Shown one piece after another: positions 1 through 5,440 of a DNA stretch of 7,019 bases; position 1 is the first letter of the stretch, and the number at the start of each line of letters is the position of its first letter. Location: the NCBI GenBank assembly GCA_002338255.1, contig DDHX01000064.1, positions 138,885-145,903 on the forward strand, given 5' to 3'. Below the pieces are notes generated by a model. That model saw only the letters and a list, made by a program, of their open reading frames with translations. It searched no databases and was not told the DNA's origin. The position numbers and the translations under genes were made by a program. The stretch comes from Ruminococcaceae bacterium UBA1865. Lineage in GTDB: Bacteria; Bacillota; Clostridia; Oscillospirales; Acutalibacteraceae.

Positions 1-720
1 GCTGAGCATGGCAATGTATGGGTTGTATCTGCCGGACAATCCCCATGCCGCACTTGCCGCGTTGGCCAAGGCTTTTAAGCATGCTCCTCCAAAATACAGT
101 TCGTCTAAAAACGGCAGTCCATTTAGAAGCAGGACAGGTACTGCAATACCAACGGCAATTTTCAAGCCTTTGTTCATGCGGTAAAACAGGGTTGTAATAC
201 ACAGTCCGATCATCGAAATAAAAAAGCAGGTGCAGAGGAGCCACAGAAAATCTTCAGTGAGAATTTGCGCGGTTAAAACCGGGCTGCGGAAGGGATACAC
301 ATTCAATGCATACCCGTAGCGCGGGCCGTAAGCCTGCATCAGCATGGGACGGTAGACCATGACGTGTGTGAAAATAATGCCGTTTATCGTGTCAATCAGC
401 GCGAAAACAGCGGATAAAATGCCTAACGAGGCGATGGTGCTGCAAAGCTGTGTTTTACGTGACATCCCGTTTGCCGAGAGAAATTTAAAATTCTCTTTGA
501 AGGAGTTCAGGCCGACAACAAAAATGGTAATCATAGAGGCGATTTCAAGCCCGCCGGTTGTTGAGATTCTAACCGAGCTGCCGGAAGATGAAATTTTTAC
601 ATTGCCAAAAATAAGGATCATAAGCACGGCAAGGTAAACGCAAAGGTACATGATGAGGACGGTGTTCCTGTAATCGGATATATGATATTTTAATGCGGTT
701 TTCATCTGTAATTTACTCAT
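1..720 (-). CDS. ABC-type transporter membrane subunit, 3' end outside window
   Basis: The minus-strand frame is open from the ATG at 720 to the window edge, giving 240 residues with no stop, so the C-terminus is missing. Hydrophobic segments are visible at about residues 20-40, 57-75, 90-118, 157-182 and 187-206, so it is an integral membrane protein. I cannot name a family from sequence alone. Its role is inferred from position: it starts 12 nt after the stop of a YtrB-like ATPase, and this regulator-ATPase-membrane protein order is typical of GntR-led ABC transporters in Firmicutes, where this gene would be the permease. The start is well supported by an AGGAGG at 729-734 with an 8-nt spacer, which overlaps the stop codon of the ATPase gene, so translation is probably coupled. 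The substrate is unknown. An opposite-strand reading frame at 359-637 is a shadow of this gene. Confidence 0.8.
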   Translation of the reverse strand, partial: MSKLQMKTALKYHISDYRNTVLIMYLCVYLAVLMILIFGNVKISSSGSSVRISTTGGLEIASMITIFVVGLNSFKENFKFLSANGMSRKTQLCSTIASLGILSAVFALIDTINGIIFTHVMVYRPMLMQAYGPRYGYALNVYPFRSPVLTAQILTEDFLWLLCTCFFISMIGLCITTLFYRMNKGLKIAVGIAVPVLLLNGLPFLDELYFGGACLKALANAASAAWGLSGRYNPYIAMLS

Positions 721-732
721 TTTTTCGGCCTC

Positions 733-1578
733 CTAAGAGTTGGTGAGCTGAATAAACAGCTTCTGTAAATCAAGTTTACCCATTTCAAGGTTATTGGGAA
801 TATCGTGGAACTGCCCTAAAAGATACGCTGATTTCAGGCCGCCAAGCGTGGAAACGCCGAGCACTTTTTTATCTGCAATGTATTGGTCAACCGCTCCGGC
901 AGGGCCGCTTACAGTACATCCCAGATTCAGGACATTCTGCACCTCGTCATCCATAATGACTTCACCGTTCTTAATGATGACCACGCGGTCAATAATGGTT
1001 GCGACCTCTTCAATCAGATGTGTAGAAAGGATAAAGGTGCGCGGATGGCTGCTGTAATTTTGGATTAGTTCCTTATAAAACATCTCGCGATGGTTTGCGT
1101 CAAGCCCTAAAACCGGTTCGTCGAAAATGACGATTTCCGAACCGCAGGACAGTGCAATGATGATTTTAAAAATGGATGTGTATCCGGTGGAAAGATTTTT
1201 AATTTTCTGGTTTGTTTTTAATCCAAATTGACTGCACAGTGCATTTGCGTATTCCATATCAAACTGTGGATAAAACCCGGCGCTCCAATGAAAGGCTTCT
1301 TTTACCCGCATTTTTTCGGGGTAAAGATTCAATTCCGTCATGCAGTACATTTTAGAAAGAGCCCGGTCGTTTTCAATCGCCTGCTCACCGTCAACAAGGA
1401 TTTCGCCGTTGGTTGGGAACATTTTACCCGTAATTAGATTTAAAAGCGTAGTTTTTCCCGCACCGTTGCGCCCCAACAGTCCGTAAATGTGATTTTCTTC
1501 AAAATTGACGTTCACATTTTTCAGCGCAGTCACATCGCTGAATGTCTTTGTAATATTATTGATTTCAATTTTGCTCAT
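733..1578 (-). CDS. YtrB-like ABC transporter ATP-binding protein
   Basis: A 281-residue cytosolic ATPase that should power the membrane protein encoded just downstream. Visible motifs are Walker A GRNGAGKTT at residues 36-44, signature LSTGY at 129-133 (instead of LSGGQ), Walker B IVIFDEP at 149-155 followed by GLDANHRE, and the switch histidine H187 in STH. The Q-loop glutamine is not evident: the segment reads CMTELNLYP near residues 79-87. LSTGY and GLDANHRE recall the YtrB-type ATPases that accompany GntR/YtrA regulators (family knowledge, not searched). The frame extends to a TTG at 1596, but the GAGGGG at 1587-1592 sits 8 nt before the ATG at 1578 and only 2 nt before the ATG at 1584, so 1578 is chosen. 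The start overlaps the end of the GntR gene by 14 nt, suggesting translational coupling. The substrate cannot be deduced; cell-envelope stress or antibiotic export is common for relatives. Confidence 0.9.
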   Translation of the reverse strand: MSKIEINNITKTFSDVTALKNVNVNFEENHIYGLLGRNGAGKTTLLNLITGKMFPTNGEILVDGEQAIENDRALSKMYCMTELNLYPEKMRVKEAFHWSAGFYPQFDMEYANALCSQFGLKTNQKIKNLSTGYTSIFKIIIALSCGSEIVIFDEPVLGLDANHREMFYKELIQNYSSHPRTFILSTHLIEEVATIIDRVVIIKNGEVIMDDEVQNVLNLGCTVSGPAGAVDQYIADKKVLGVSTLGGLKSAYLLGQFHDIPNNLEMGKLDLQKLFIQLTNS

Positions 1579-1936
1579 TGTCATAACCCCTCTCAATCAT
1601 CTTGAAAATGTCATCTCTGCTCATATTCAGTTTTTTTGCTTCGCTTAAAAGTGTGGATACGTAACTGTCAAAAAAATCCTTTTTGCGTTTGCTGAGAATA
1701 ATTTCTTTTGCACCGGGACAAACAAACATTCCCAGCCCTCTTTTCTTATAAACGATTCCGCTGTCTACCAGAAGGCTGATTCCCTTCAGTGCCGTTGCCG
1801 GATTTATTTTATAGTTTACCGAAAACTCAGTTGTGCTTGGAATTTGACTTTCCTCACTGAACGCACCTGCTAAAATGGCATCCTCAATTTTTTCTTCTAT
1901 TTGCAAGTAGATAGGTTTTTCCTCTGCAAAAGTCAT
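1565..1936 (-). CDS. GntR-family transcriptional regulator, YtrA type
   Basis: A 123-residue DNA-binding protein. Residues 8-73 form a GntR winged helix: PIYLQIEEKIEDAILAG, then IPSTTEFSVNYKINPATALKG with the recognition helix, and the wing around YKKRGLGMFV. The C-terminal part, about 50 residues, is short and helical, as in the YtrA subfamily, which lacks a large ligand domain and uses this tail for dimerisation (family knowledge). It is first in an operon with an ABC ATPase and a membrane protein, the classic setting of YtrA repressors. A GTG at 1951 is in frame, but GAGAGGTG at 1942-1949 is placed 5 nt before the ATG at 1936, so the ATG is preferred. The promoter upstream carries a perfect inverted repeat over the -10 box, so the protein probably represses its own operon; the inducer is unknown. 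Confidence 0.9.
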   Translation of the reverse strand: MTFAEEKPIYLQIEEKIEDAILAGAFSEESQIPSTTEFSVNYKINPATALKGISLLVDSGIVYKKRGLGMFVCPGAKEIILSKRKKDFFDSYVSTLLSEAKKLNMSRDDIFKMIERGYDNEQN

Positions 1937-1953
1937 TTTTTCACCTCTCACTC

Positions 1954-1981
1954 AGTTAGTTAATTGGTTGCGTAACTAACT
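1954..1981 (-). promoter_or_regulatory. Inverted-repeat operator of the GntR operon
   Basis: A perfect inverted repeat, AGTTAGTTA at 1954-1962 and TAACTAACT at 1973-1981, with 10 bp between the arms. The centre-to-centre spacing of the arms is 19 bp, close to two helical turns, which suits a dimeric winged-helix repressor. The right arm overlaps the -10 box and the rest covers the predicted transcription start, so bound protein would block RNA polymerase. Assigning it to the adjacent GntR protein is inference. Confidence 0.75.
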
Positions 1982-2007
1982 ATATAACAATCATTGTATT
2001 CTGTCAA
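1979..2007 (-). promoter_or_regulatory. Sigma-A type promoter of the GntR-ABC operon
   Basis: Read on the minus strand, the -35 box TTGACA (2002-2007) and -10 box TATAGT (1979-1984) are separated by exactly 17 bp. This is near consensus for the housekeeping sigma factor. It lies about 45 bp upstream of the GntR start codon and directs transcription of the GntR, ATPase and membrane-protein genes. Confidence 0.85.
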
Positions 2008-2029
2008 GTGAATTTTTAAAGAGTCATAC

Positions 2030-2087
2030 TAAAATCCTATAAAAACAAGAAATCACGTTTTTATAGCGCGAAGCGCGTTGGATTTTA
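2030..2087. repeat. Compact nested inverted-repeat element
   Basis: Three sets of perfect complementary arms are nested in 58 bp. The outer pair is TAAAATCC at 2030-2037 with GGATTTTA at 2080-2087. Inside it are TATAAAAAC at 2038-2046 with GTTTTTATA at 2057-2065, and a small GCGC-GAA-GCGC hairpin at 2066-2076. Single-stranded, it would fold as two hairpins on a common stem, a three-way junction. It sits between the terminator hairpin of the motAB operon and the GntR promoter, outside any gene. It could be a REP- or MITE-like interspersed element, a structured RNA or part of a termination region. The window holds only one copy, so repetition in the genome is not shown. Confidence 0.6.
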
Positions 2088-2122
2088 ATTGGAGAGTAGT
2101 ATCAAAAAGAATTTGTATATAG

Positions 2123-2158
2123 AACAAGCCGCACGCTTATCGAAACGTGCGGCTTGTT
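2123..2158 (-). terminator. Terminator hairpin after the motA-motB-kinase operon
   Basis: A perfect 13-bp stem, AACAAGCCGCACG at 2123-2135 pairing with CGTGCGGCTTGTT at 2146-2158, closes a 10-base loop. It lies 85 bp beyond the stop of the kinase-like gene. Read on the minus strand the stem is followed by a U-poor stretch and only later by TTTTT, so it is not a textbook intrinsic terminator, but its strength and place make transcription termination the most likely role. Being symmetric, it could also act on rightward transcripts. Confidence 0.65.
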
Positions 2159-2243
2159 ATTTGAACGGTGCCTATTACAGTGAATATAGGGAGGACCATA
2201 CAATTTGGAACAGTTATTACATGCGATAGATGGGTAAATTTCC

Positions 2244-2780
2244 TTATAGCGGAAGCTTTCGCTTTGCGATTTCTGCATGAATCAGTTCCGCTAAGTCGTC
2301 CGTATCGGTGGCTCCCGAATCGAGGGTTAATTGATAATTTTCGGGATCCCCCCACTTTTTGCTGGTGTAGAGGTTATAGTAAACAGCTCTTTCTTTACTC
2401 TTTTTTACTATGTAGCTGGCAGCTTGTTCTGGCTCAATATGGTATTTTTGCATAATTCGATCCATACGGCAAAATTCATCGGCGTAAATGAAAATGTTAA
2501 AAATGTCTTTTTCGTCGCGCAGCACATAGTCGGCACAACATTCAACAAACACGCAGGAACCATTCTGAACCGCTTTTTTTATAATTTCCGCTCGAGTTGA
2601 AAATGGGATATCGTCAGATTGCGCCTCATTAGATTTTTTTTCATTCAGTCCGTCATTTTGTGCGATAAGGGCTAATAGTTTCCTGTCATAAAAAGGAATG
2701 TTTAACTTTTCCGCAAGCTTTTTGCCCGCTTCAAGTCCGCCGCTGCCATATTCTCTGGAAATTGTAATAACCGTTTTCAT
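2244..2780 (-). CDS. Cytidylate kinase-like family protein, short and divergent
   Basis: A 178-residue soluble protein of the cytidylate-kinase-like P-loop family. The N-terminus MKTVITISREYGSGG (residues 1-15) is the family's nucleotide-binding start, followed by GKKLAEKLNIPFYDRKLL. Later family landmarks are ADYVLRD (83-89), IFIYADEFCRMDRI (96-109), KERAVYYNLYTSKKWGDPENYQLTLDSG (129-156). Two oddities stand out. The usual GRCADY motif reads ECCADY (80-85), losing the Gly-Arg pair. The stretch between YDRKLL and the SCVFVE strand, about 40 residues, looks shorter than in typical relatives of roughly 200 residues. Catalysis is therefore uncertain. An ATG at 2786 is in frame, but GAGG at 2790-2793 lies only 3 nt from it and 9 nt from 2780, and family proteins usually begin MxTIITISRE, so 2780 is chosen. 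It follows motB by 28 nt, apparently in the same operon; no link to motility is known. Confidence 0.8.
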   Translation of the reverse strand: MKTVITISREYGSGGLEAGKKLAEKLNIPFYDRKLLALIAQNDGLNEKKSNEAQSDDIPFSTRAEIIKKAVQNGSCVFVECCADYVLRDEKDIFNIFIYADEFCRMDRIMQKYHIEPEQAASYIVKKSKERAVYYNLYTSKKWGDPENYQLTLDSGATDTDDLAELIHAEIAKRKLPL

Positions 2781-2808
2781 TTTCATCTACCTCATATTGT
2801 AATTTTGA

Positions 2809-3567
2809 TTATTTGTTCGTGGAGCTTGAAGTGCTCTTGGCTGGATTTTTGACAATTGTAATCTCCACTCTTCGATTTTGGGCTCTTCCTTCCGGAGTAT
2901 TATTAGATGCAATGGGAGAAAAATGTGCGAAGCCTTCAATAGAAAGCTTGTCCTCTGTTAGGCCGTAGCCGACAAAACTGTTCATCACGGTGATTGCGCG
3001 CTCAGTAGACAGCCGCCAGGACACTTGATCGCTTGCCACAGTATGCTCACCAACATCAGCAGTGTGTCCACTAATGGTAATAGAGTCCACACGACCGTAA
3101 ACCTGCGCAATCGCCCGCTCTATTTCTTTTAGAACCGGAGTGCTGGCAGGCAACATTTGGGCACTGTCCGGCACAAACATTAAAGTATCTTTTAAATGAA
3201 TTTTTACATAGGTATCTGAATTAACAAGACCGACTTGATTTTGAAGATTGTTTTTGTTTACATAATCTTCAAGAATAGTGTAAACTTCATCCAGTGCATC
3301 CGTGGTAACGACGGCTCCAGTAGTTTTGTTCGTTCCGTTTGCGGTTCCTGTTGTTTTTACGATTGTGGAACTGGTAGATGATGTATGCAGTGCATTGCTA
3401 AAATTTTCAGCCATCTTCGCCACTTTTTTCGCATCAATTGTACTCATGGAATAAAGGATAATAAACAGAGCGAGCAGTAGTGTAATCATATCGGAATAGG
3501 TAAGAAGCCATCTTTCACCGCCCTCATCATGTTCTTCGCCTTCTGATGAGCGTTTATGATTAGGCAT
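2809..3567 (-). CDS. motB: Flagellar motor stator protein MotB
   Basis: A 252-residue inner-membrane stator subunit that anchors the stator to peptidoglycan and, with MotA, forms the ion channel driving flagellar rotation. An N-terminal cytosolic tail is followed by a single membrane helix at about residues 22-42, WLLTYSDMITLLLALFIILYS, carrying the ion-binding aspartate D26 (equivalent to E. coli D32). A Ser/Thr-rich linker at about 62-90 leads to an OmpA/MotB peptidoglycan-binding domain at about 118-238, with TISGHTADVG (164-173), SWRLSTERA (183-191) and the closing GRAQNRRVEI (227-236). The common GHTD reads GHTA-D here. The tail is again Ser/Thr-rich. Whether it uses protons or sodium cannot be told safely. 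The ATG at 3567 has AAGGAG at 3577-3582 with a 9-nt spacer. It lies 19 nt after motA. Confidence 0.95.
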   Translation of the reverse strand: MPNHKRSSEGEEHDEGGERWLLTYSDMITLLLALFIILYSMSTIDAKKVAKMAENFSNALHTSSTSSTIVKTTGTANGTNKTTGAVVTTDALDEVYTILEDYVNKNNLQNQVGLVNSDTYVKIHLKDTLMFVPDSAQMLPASTPVLKEIERAIAQVYGRVDSITISGHTADVGEHTVASDQVSWRLSTERAITVMNSFVGYGLTEDKLSIEGFAHFSPIASNNTPEGRAQNRRVEITIVKNPAKSTSSSTNK

Positions 3568-3586
3568 ATGTTATATCTCCTTAACT

Positions 3587-4390
3587 TTATTTCTCAATTC
3601 CCTCTTTGTACTTTTTGGCGCCGTGAGGAAATACCTGATAGTACACAGAAAGTTTGTTTTCAATGTTGCGGGACGCTTCCCCGCGGGCAATCATGCAAAT
3701 TCCCTCCGTCATCATTTCTTTTATAATCTGCTGTCGCTTTAAAACACCTTTAAGCCGGCTGGCAAAAGGAAGATAAACAAGGTTGGCCAGAACTACACCA
3801 TACAGTGTGGCAACAAAAGCAACACCGATTGAAGCCGTAAGGGCCGCCGCATCCGTCATGTTGGAAAGCACCTGAATCAGCCCCATGACAGTACCGATGA
3901 CACCGAGCGTGGGGGAGAAGCCGGCGGCGCTTGTAAACACCGCTATTTCCATTTGCTTTTGCGCCGTGTAAGTGCGAATATCCGATTCAAGCGCGTACTG
4001 AATTTCATCCGAATTCTTCATGTCCAACGCAAGTATCATGCCTTCTTTTAGAATCAGGTAATCTTCATTTTTTAAATCCGAATCATTTAATAATTCTTGC
4101 AATTTTAACAGGCCTCCCTGTCGGCAGGTATCCGCCATGGTGATCATTTTAGTGATAACCAGAGTAGGATCACCGCTGGATTTATTGGAAAAGCTGTGCA
4201 GCAACGATTTCATTGCCGACGTAATATCTGTAAGCTTGGAAGACAACACCACAGCGCCTACTGTTCCTCCAAATACAATGATAAACGGGCTCAATAAAAA
4301 AAGAGAACTTAAAACTCCGTGTTCCAAAGTATAGCCAAGTATCAAAGACCCAAAAGCAACTACCAATCCTAAAATGACCGAAATATCCAC
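3587..4390 (-). CDS. motA: Flagellar motor stator protein MotA
   Basis: A 267-residue membrane protein forming the ring of the flagellar stator with MotB. Four membrane helices are visible at about 3-22, 30-50, 150-175 and 185-210, with the large cytosolic loop between the second and third that contacts FliG in the rotor. The two conserved prolines are P160 in GFSPTLGVIGTVMGL and P208 in ANLVYLP, matching E. coli P173 and P222. In the loop, RQGGLLKLQE has R90 at the place of E. coli R90, but glutamine 98 where E. coli has E98, with E99 next to it. The start is a GTG at 4390, supported by AAGGGGG at 4398-4404 with a 7-nt spacer; no ATG fits as well. It heads a leftward operon with motB and the kinase-like gene. 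PomA-type stators are relatives, but pairing with MotB fixes the role. Confidence 0.95.
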   Translation of the reverse strand: MDISVILGLVVAFGSLILGYTLEHGVLSSLFLLSPFIIVFGGTVGAVVLSSKLTDITSAMKSLLHSFSNKSSGDPTLVITKMITMADTCRQGGLLKLQELLNDSDLKNEDYLILKEGMILALDMKNSDEIQYALESDIRTYTAQKQMEIAVFTSAAGFSPTLGVIGTVMGLIQVLSNMTDAAALTASIGVAFVATLYGVVLANLVYLPFASRLKGVLKRQQIIKEMMTEGICMIARGEASRNIENKLSVYYQVFPHGAKKYKEGIEK

Positions 4391-4471
4391 ACTTGTTCCC
4401 CCTTGTAGTAGATAAATATAGGAAACTGATTCGTAATATGAAAAGCAGTCACAGTACTCGTCAATCCGTCT

Positions 4472-4500
4472 ATATTAACACATAATTTTACAAGTTTCAA
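4472..4500 (-). promoter_or_regulatory. Candidate sigma-A promoter of motA
   Basis: On the minus strand, TTGAAA (4495-4500) and TAATAT (4472-4477) are separated by 17 bp, and TG precedes the -10 box by one base (extended -10). Transcription would begin near 4465, leaving a leader of about 75 nt before the GTG of motA. Confidence 0.65.
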
Positions 4501-4566
4501 ACCCCGAACGACTTTAAAATCGCTTGTTATATGCATTTCGAATTTAATAATGTTATGTTCCTCTAT

Positions 4567-4593
4567 ATATCGGATGAATAGCGTAAAAATATA
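4567..4593 (-). promoter_or_regulatory. Possible sigma-D (flagellar) promoter upstream of motA
   Basis: Read on the minus strand, TCCGATAT (4567-4574) matches the GCCGATAT -10 element of Gram-positive flagellar sigma-D at seven of eight bases. TATA, one base off TAAA, lies 15 bp upstream at 4590-4593. The site is about 175 bp before motA, and motAB genes are often under this sigma factor, but the -35 match is weak and the region is AT-rich, so chance is possible. Confidence 0.35.
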
Positions 4594-4634
4594 GAAAATT
4601 TTATCGTATTCAAAAAAATGTTAAATTCTAAAGT

Positions 4635-4702
4635 AATGTAAAATTAGCTTGACAATTAATGTAAAGCTAACTATACTGTAATTGCAAAGCGAAGTTTACA
4701 TT
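4635..4702 (+). promoter_or_regulatory. Putative operator boxes of the XRE cassette
   Basis: The box AATGTAAA occurs at 4635-4642 and 4658-4665 and in inverted form (TTTACATT) at 4695-4702, surrounding the promoter. In addition, TTAGCTT at 4644-4650 and AAGCTAA at 4664-4670 form a perfect 7-bp inverted repeat with 13 bp between the arms; its left arm overlaps the -35 and its right arm lies just upstream of the -10. This arrangement suggests autorepression by the XRE protein, which is inference. Confidence 0.5.
4649..4677 (+). promoter_or_regulatory. Sigma-A type promoter of the XRE cassette
   Basis: The -35 box TTGACA (4649-4654) and -10 box TATACT (4672-4677) are exactly 17 bp apart, near consensus. 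Transcription would start near 4684, about 32 bp before the XRE start codon, and read into the membrane protein gene. Confidence 0.85.
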
Positions 4703-4715
4703 GAGAGGTGGAGCC

Positions 4716-4931
4716 ATGCATACAAAAATACAAGAACTACGTAAAATGAAGAAAATAACACAGGAGGAATTGGCGGCGGCTGTTGGCGTGAGCCGCCAGA
4801 CCATCATTTCAATCGAAAATGGGAAGTATGTCGCTTCACTTATTCTCGCCTATAAAATTGCAAGATATTTTGATTCAACCATTGAAGAAATTTTTGATTT
4901 CACAGAGGGGGAAACCAATGGAAAAGTATAA
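4716..4931 (+). CDS. XRE-family helix-turn-helix regulator
   Basis: A 71-residue DNA-binding protein made of a single Cro/C1-type HTH domain. Residues 4-13 (KIQELRKMKK) form the first helix, TQEELAAAVGV (15-25) the second and SRQTIISIENGKY (26-38) the recognition helix, followed by SLILAYKIARYFDSTIEEIFDF (41-62). This compact form resembles the small YozG-like regulators that pair with membrane proteins in Firmicutes. The frame opens with a TTG at 4701, but AGAGGTGG at 4704-4711 acts as ribosome binding site for the ATG at 4716. Its end overlaps the next start by 14 nt, so the two are probably translated together. It likely controls its own promoter and possibly the ABC genes downstream. Confidence 0.9.
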   Translation: MHTKIQELRKMKKITQEELAAAVGVSRQTIISIENGKYVASLILAYKIARYFDSTIEEIFDFTEGETNGKV

Positions 4932-5373
4932 AAAATCGCTGATTGATTCCTGCATTAAATTGGCAATATTAAGCGCTCTTTTAATTGTGGTATTTCTGAT
5001 TTTTGGGACGACGCTTGTCATTCCTTCCTTACCCCAAATGGGGTATTCGAATAAAGATATGATCAGTATGACGGGTGGAGGCGTTATTGGGTTTGTAGCA
5101 GTGGAAATTTACGGCATAGTTTCGTGGCTGCACACAATTAAAAATCCCCAGAAGCTGAACGCGATGTATATCAAAACCAATGATGAGCGGGAACTGCTCA
5201 TCCAGCAAAAAACCGGTTTTAGCACTTTTGTAATTGTTGTCTATCTTTTGTTAATGGCAGCGGTGATCAGCAGCCGAATAAATTCGGAAATCTGTTTTAC
5301 CTTGTTCGTGGTTATAATTGCGATGATGGTGATTTATGGAGCGAGCAATCTCTATTACAGAAAGAAATTTTGA
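4918..5373 (+). CDS. Small four-helix membrane protein of unknown function
   Basis: A 151-residue integral membrane protein with hydrophobic helices at about residues 12-36, 55-72, 101-118 and 124-145. The loop between helices two and three carries TNDERELLIQQKTG (87-100); a DER..xI..K motif between membrane pairs recurs in several uncharacterised membrane families (DUF2178-like), but I cannot assign a family with certainty. The start is the ATG at 4918, which has AGAGGGGG at 4904-4911 with a 6-nt spacer; the frame is open further upstream to 4819 only because it runs inside the XRE gene. Its coupling to XRE and its place before natAB-like genes suggest a sensor or accessory protein of the export cassette, or a target of the regulator. 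This is inference from context. Confidence 0.85.
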   Translation: MEKYKKSLIDSCIKLAILSALLIVVFLIFGTTLVIPSLPQMGYSNKDMISMTGGGVIGFVAVEIYGIVSWLHTIKNPQKLNAMYIKTNDERELLIQQKTGFSTFVIVVYLLLMAAVISSRINSEICFTLFVVIIAMMVIYGASNLYYRKKF

Positions 5374-5374
5374 C

Positions 5375-5403
5375 TTGACTTATTAATTCTTATAACGTAT
5401 CAT
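5375..5403 (+). promoter_or_regulatory. Candidate promoter of the NatA-like gene
   Basis: TTGACT (5375-5380) and TATCAT (5398-5403) are 17 bp apart, a good sigma-A match in the short gap after the membrane protein gene. An overlapping TTGACT at 5370 pairs only with a poorer TAACGT. It would allow the ABC genes to be expressed separately from the XRE genes. Confidence 0.6.
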
Positions 5404-5420
5404 TGTGTTAATACAATGAT
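5399..5420 (+). promoter_or_regulatory. Inverted-repeat operator before the NatA-like gene
   Basis: ATCATTGT (5399-5406) and ACAATGAT (5413-5420) form a perfect 8-bp inverted repeat with a 6-bp centre. It overlaps the -10 box and the predicted transcription start, and no T-run follows, so a repressor site fits better than a terminator. The binding protein is unknown; the XRE protein upstream is one candidate. Confidence 0.55.
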
Positions 5421-5440
5421 GTGAATACAGGAGGGTGAAC

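Noticed and set aside
359..637. Plus-strand 92-codon frame
   Set aside because: It runs antisense to the membrane protein gene, which has a strong ribosome binding site and clear membrane helices; no ribosome binding site supports it.
2107..2260. Cysteine-bearing minus-strand reading CNNCSKLYGPPYIHC in the gap after the kinase gene
   Set aside because: It resembles a zinc-binding pattern, but there is no start codon or ribosome binding site, and it runs straight through the terminator stem; probably chance.
2137..2355. Minus-strand 72-codon frame near the terminator
   Set aside because: It overlaps the end of the kinase-like gene in another frame and ends inside the terminator hairpin; the protein looks random.
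4391..4715. Possible small RNA or riboswitch in the motA-XRE gap
   Set aside because: The gap is AT-rich and holds promoters and short repeats but no strong conserved fold or terminator that I can see.
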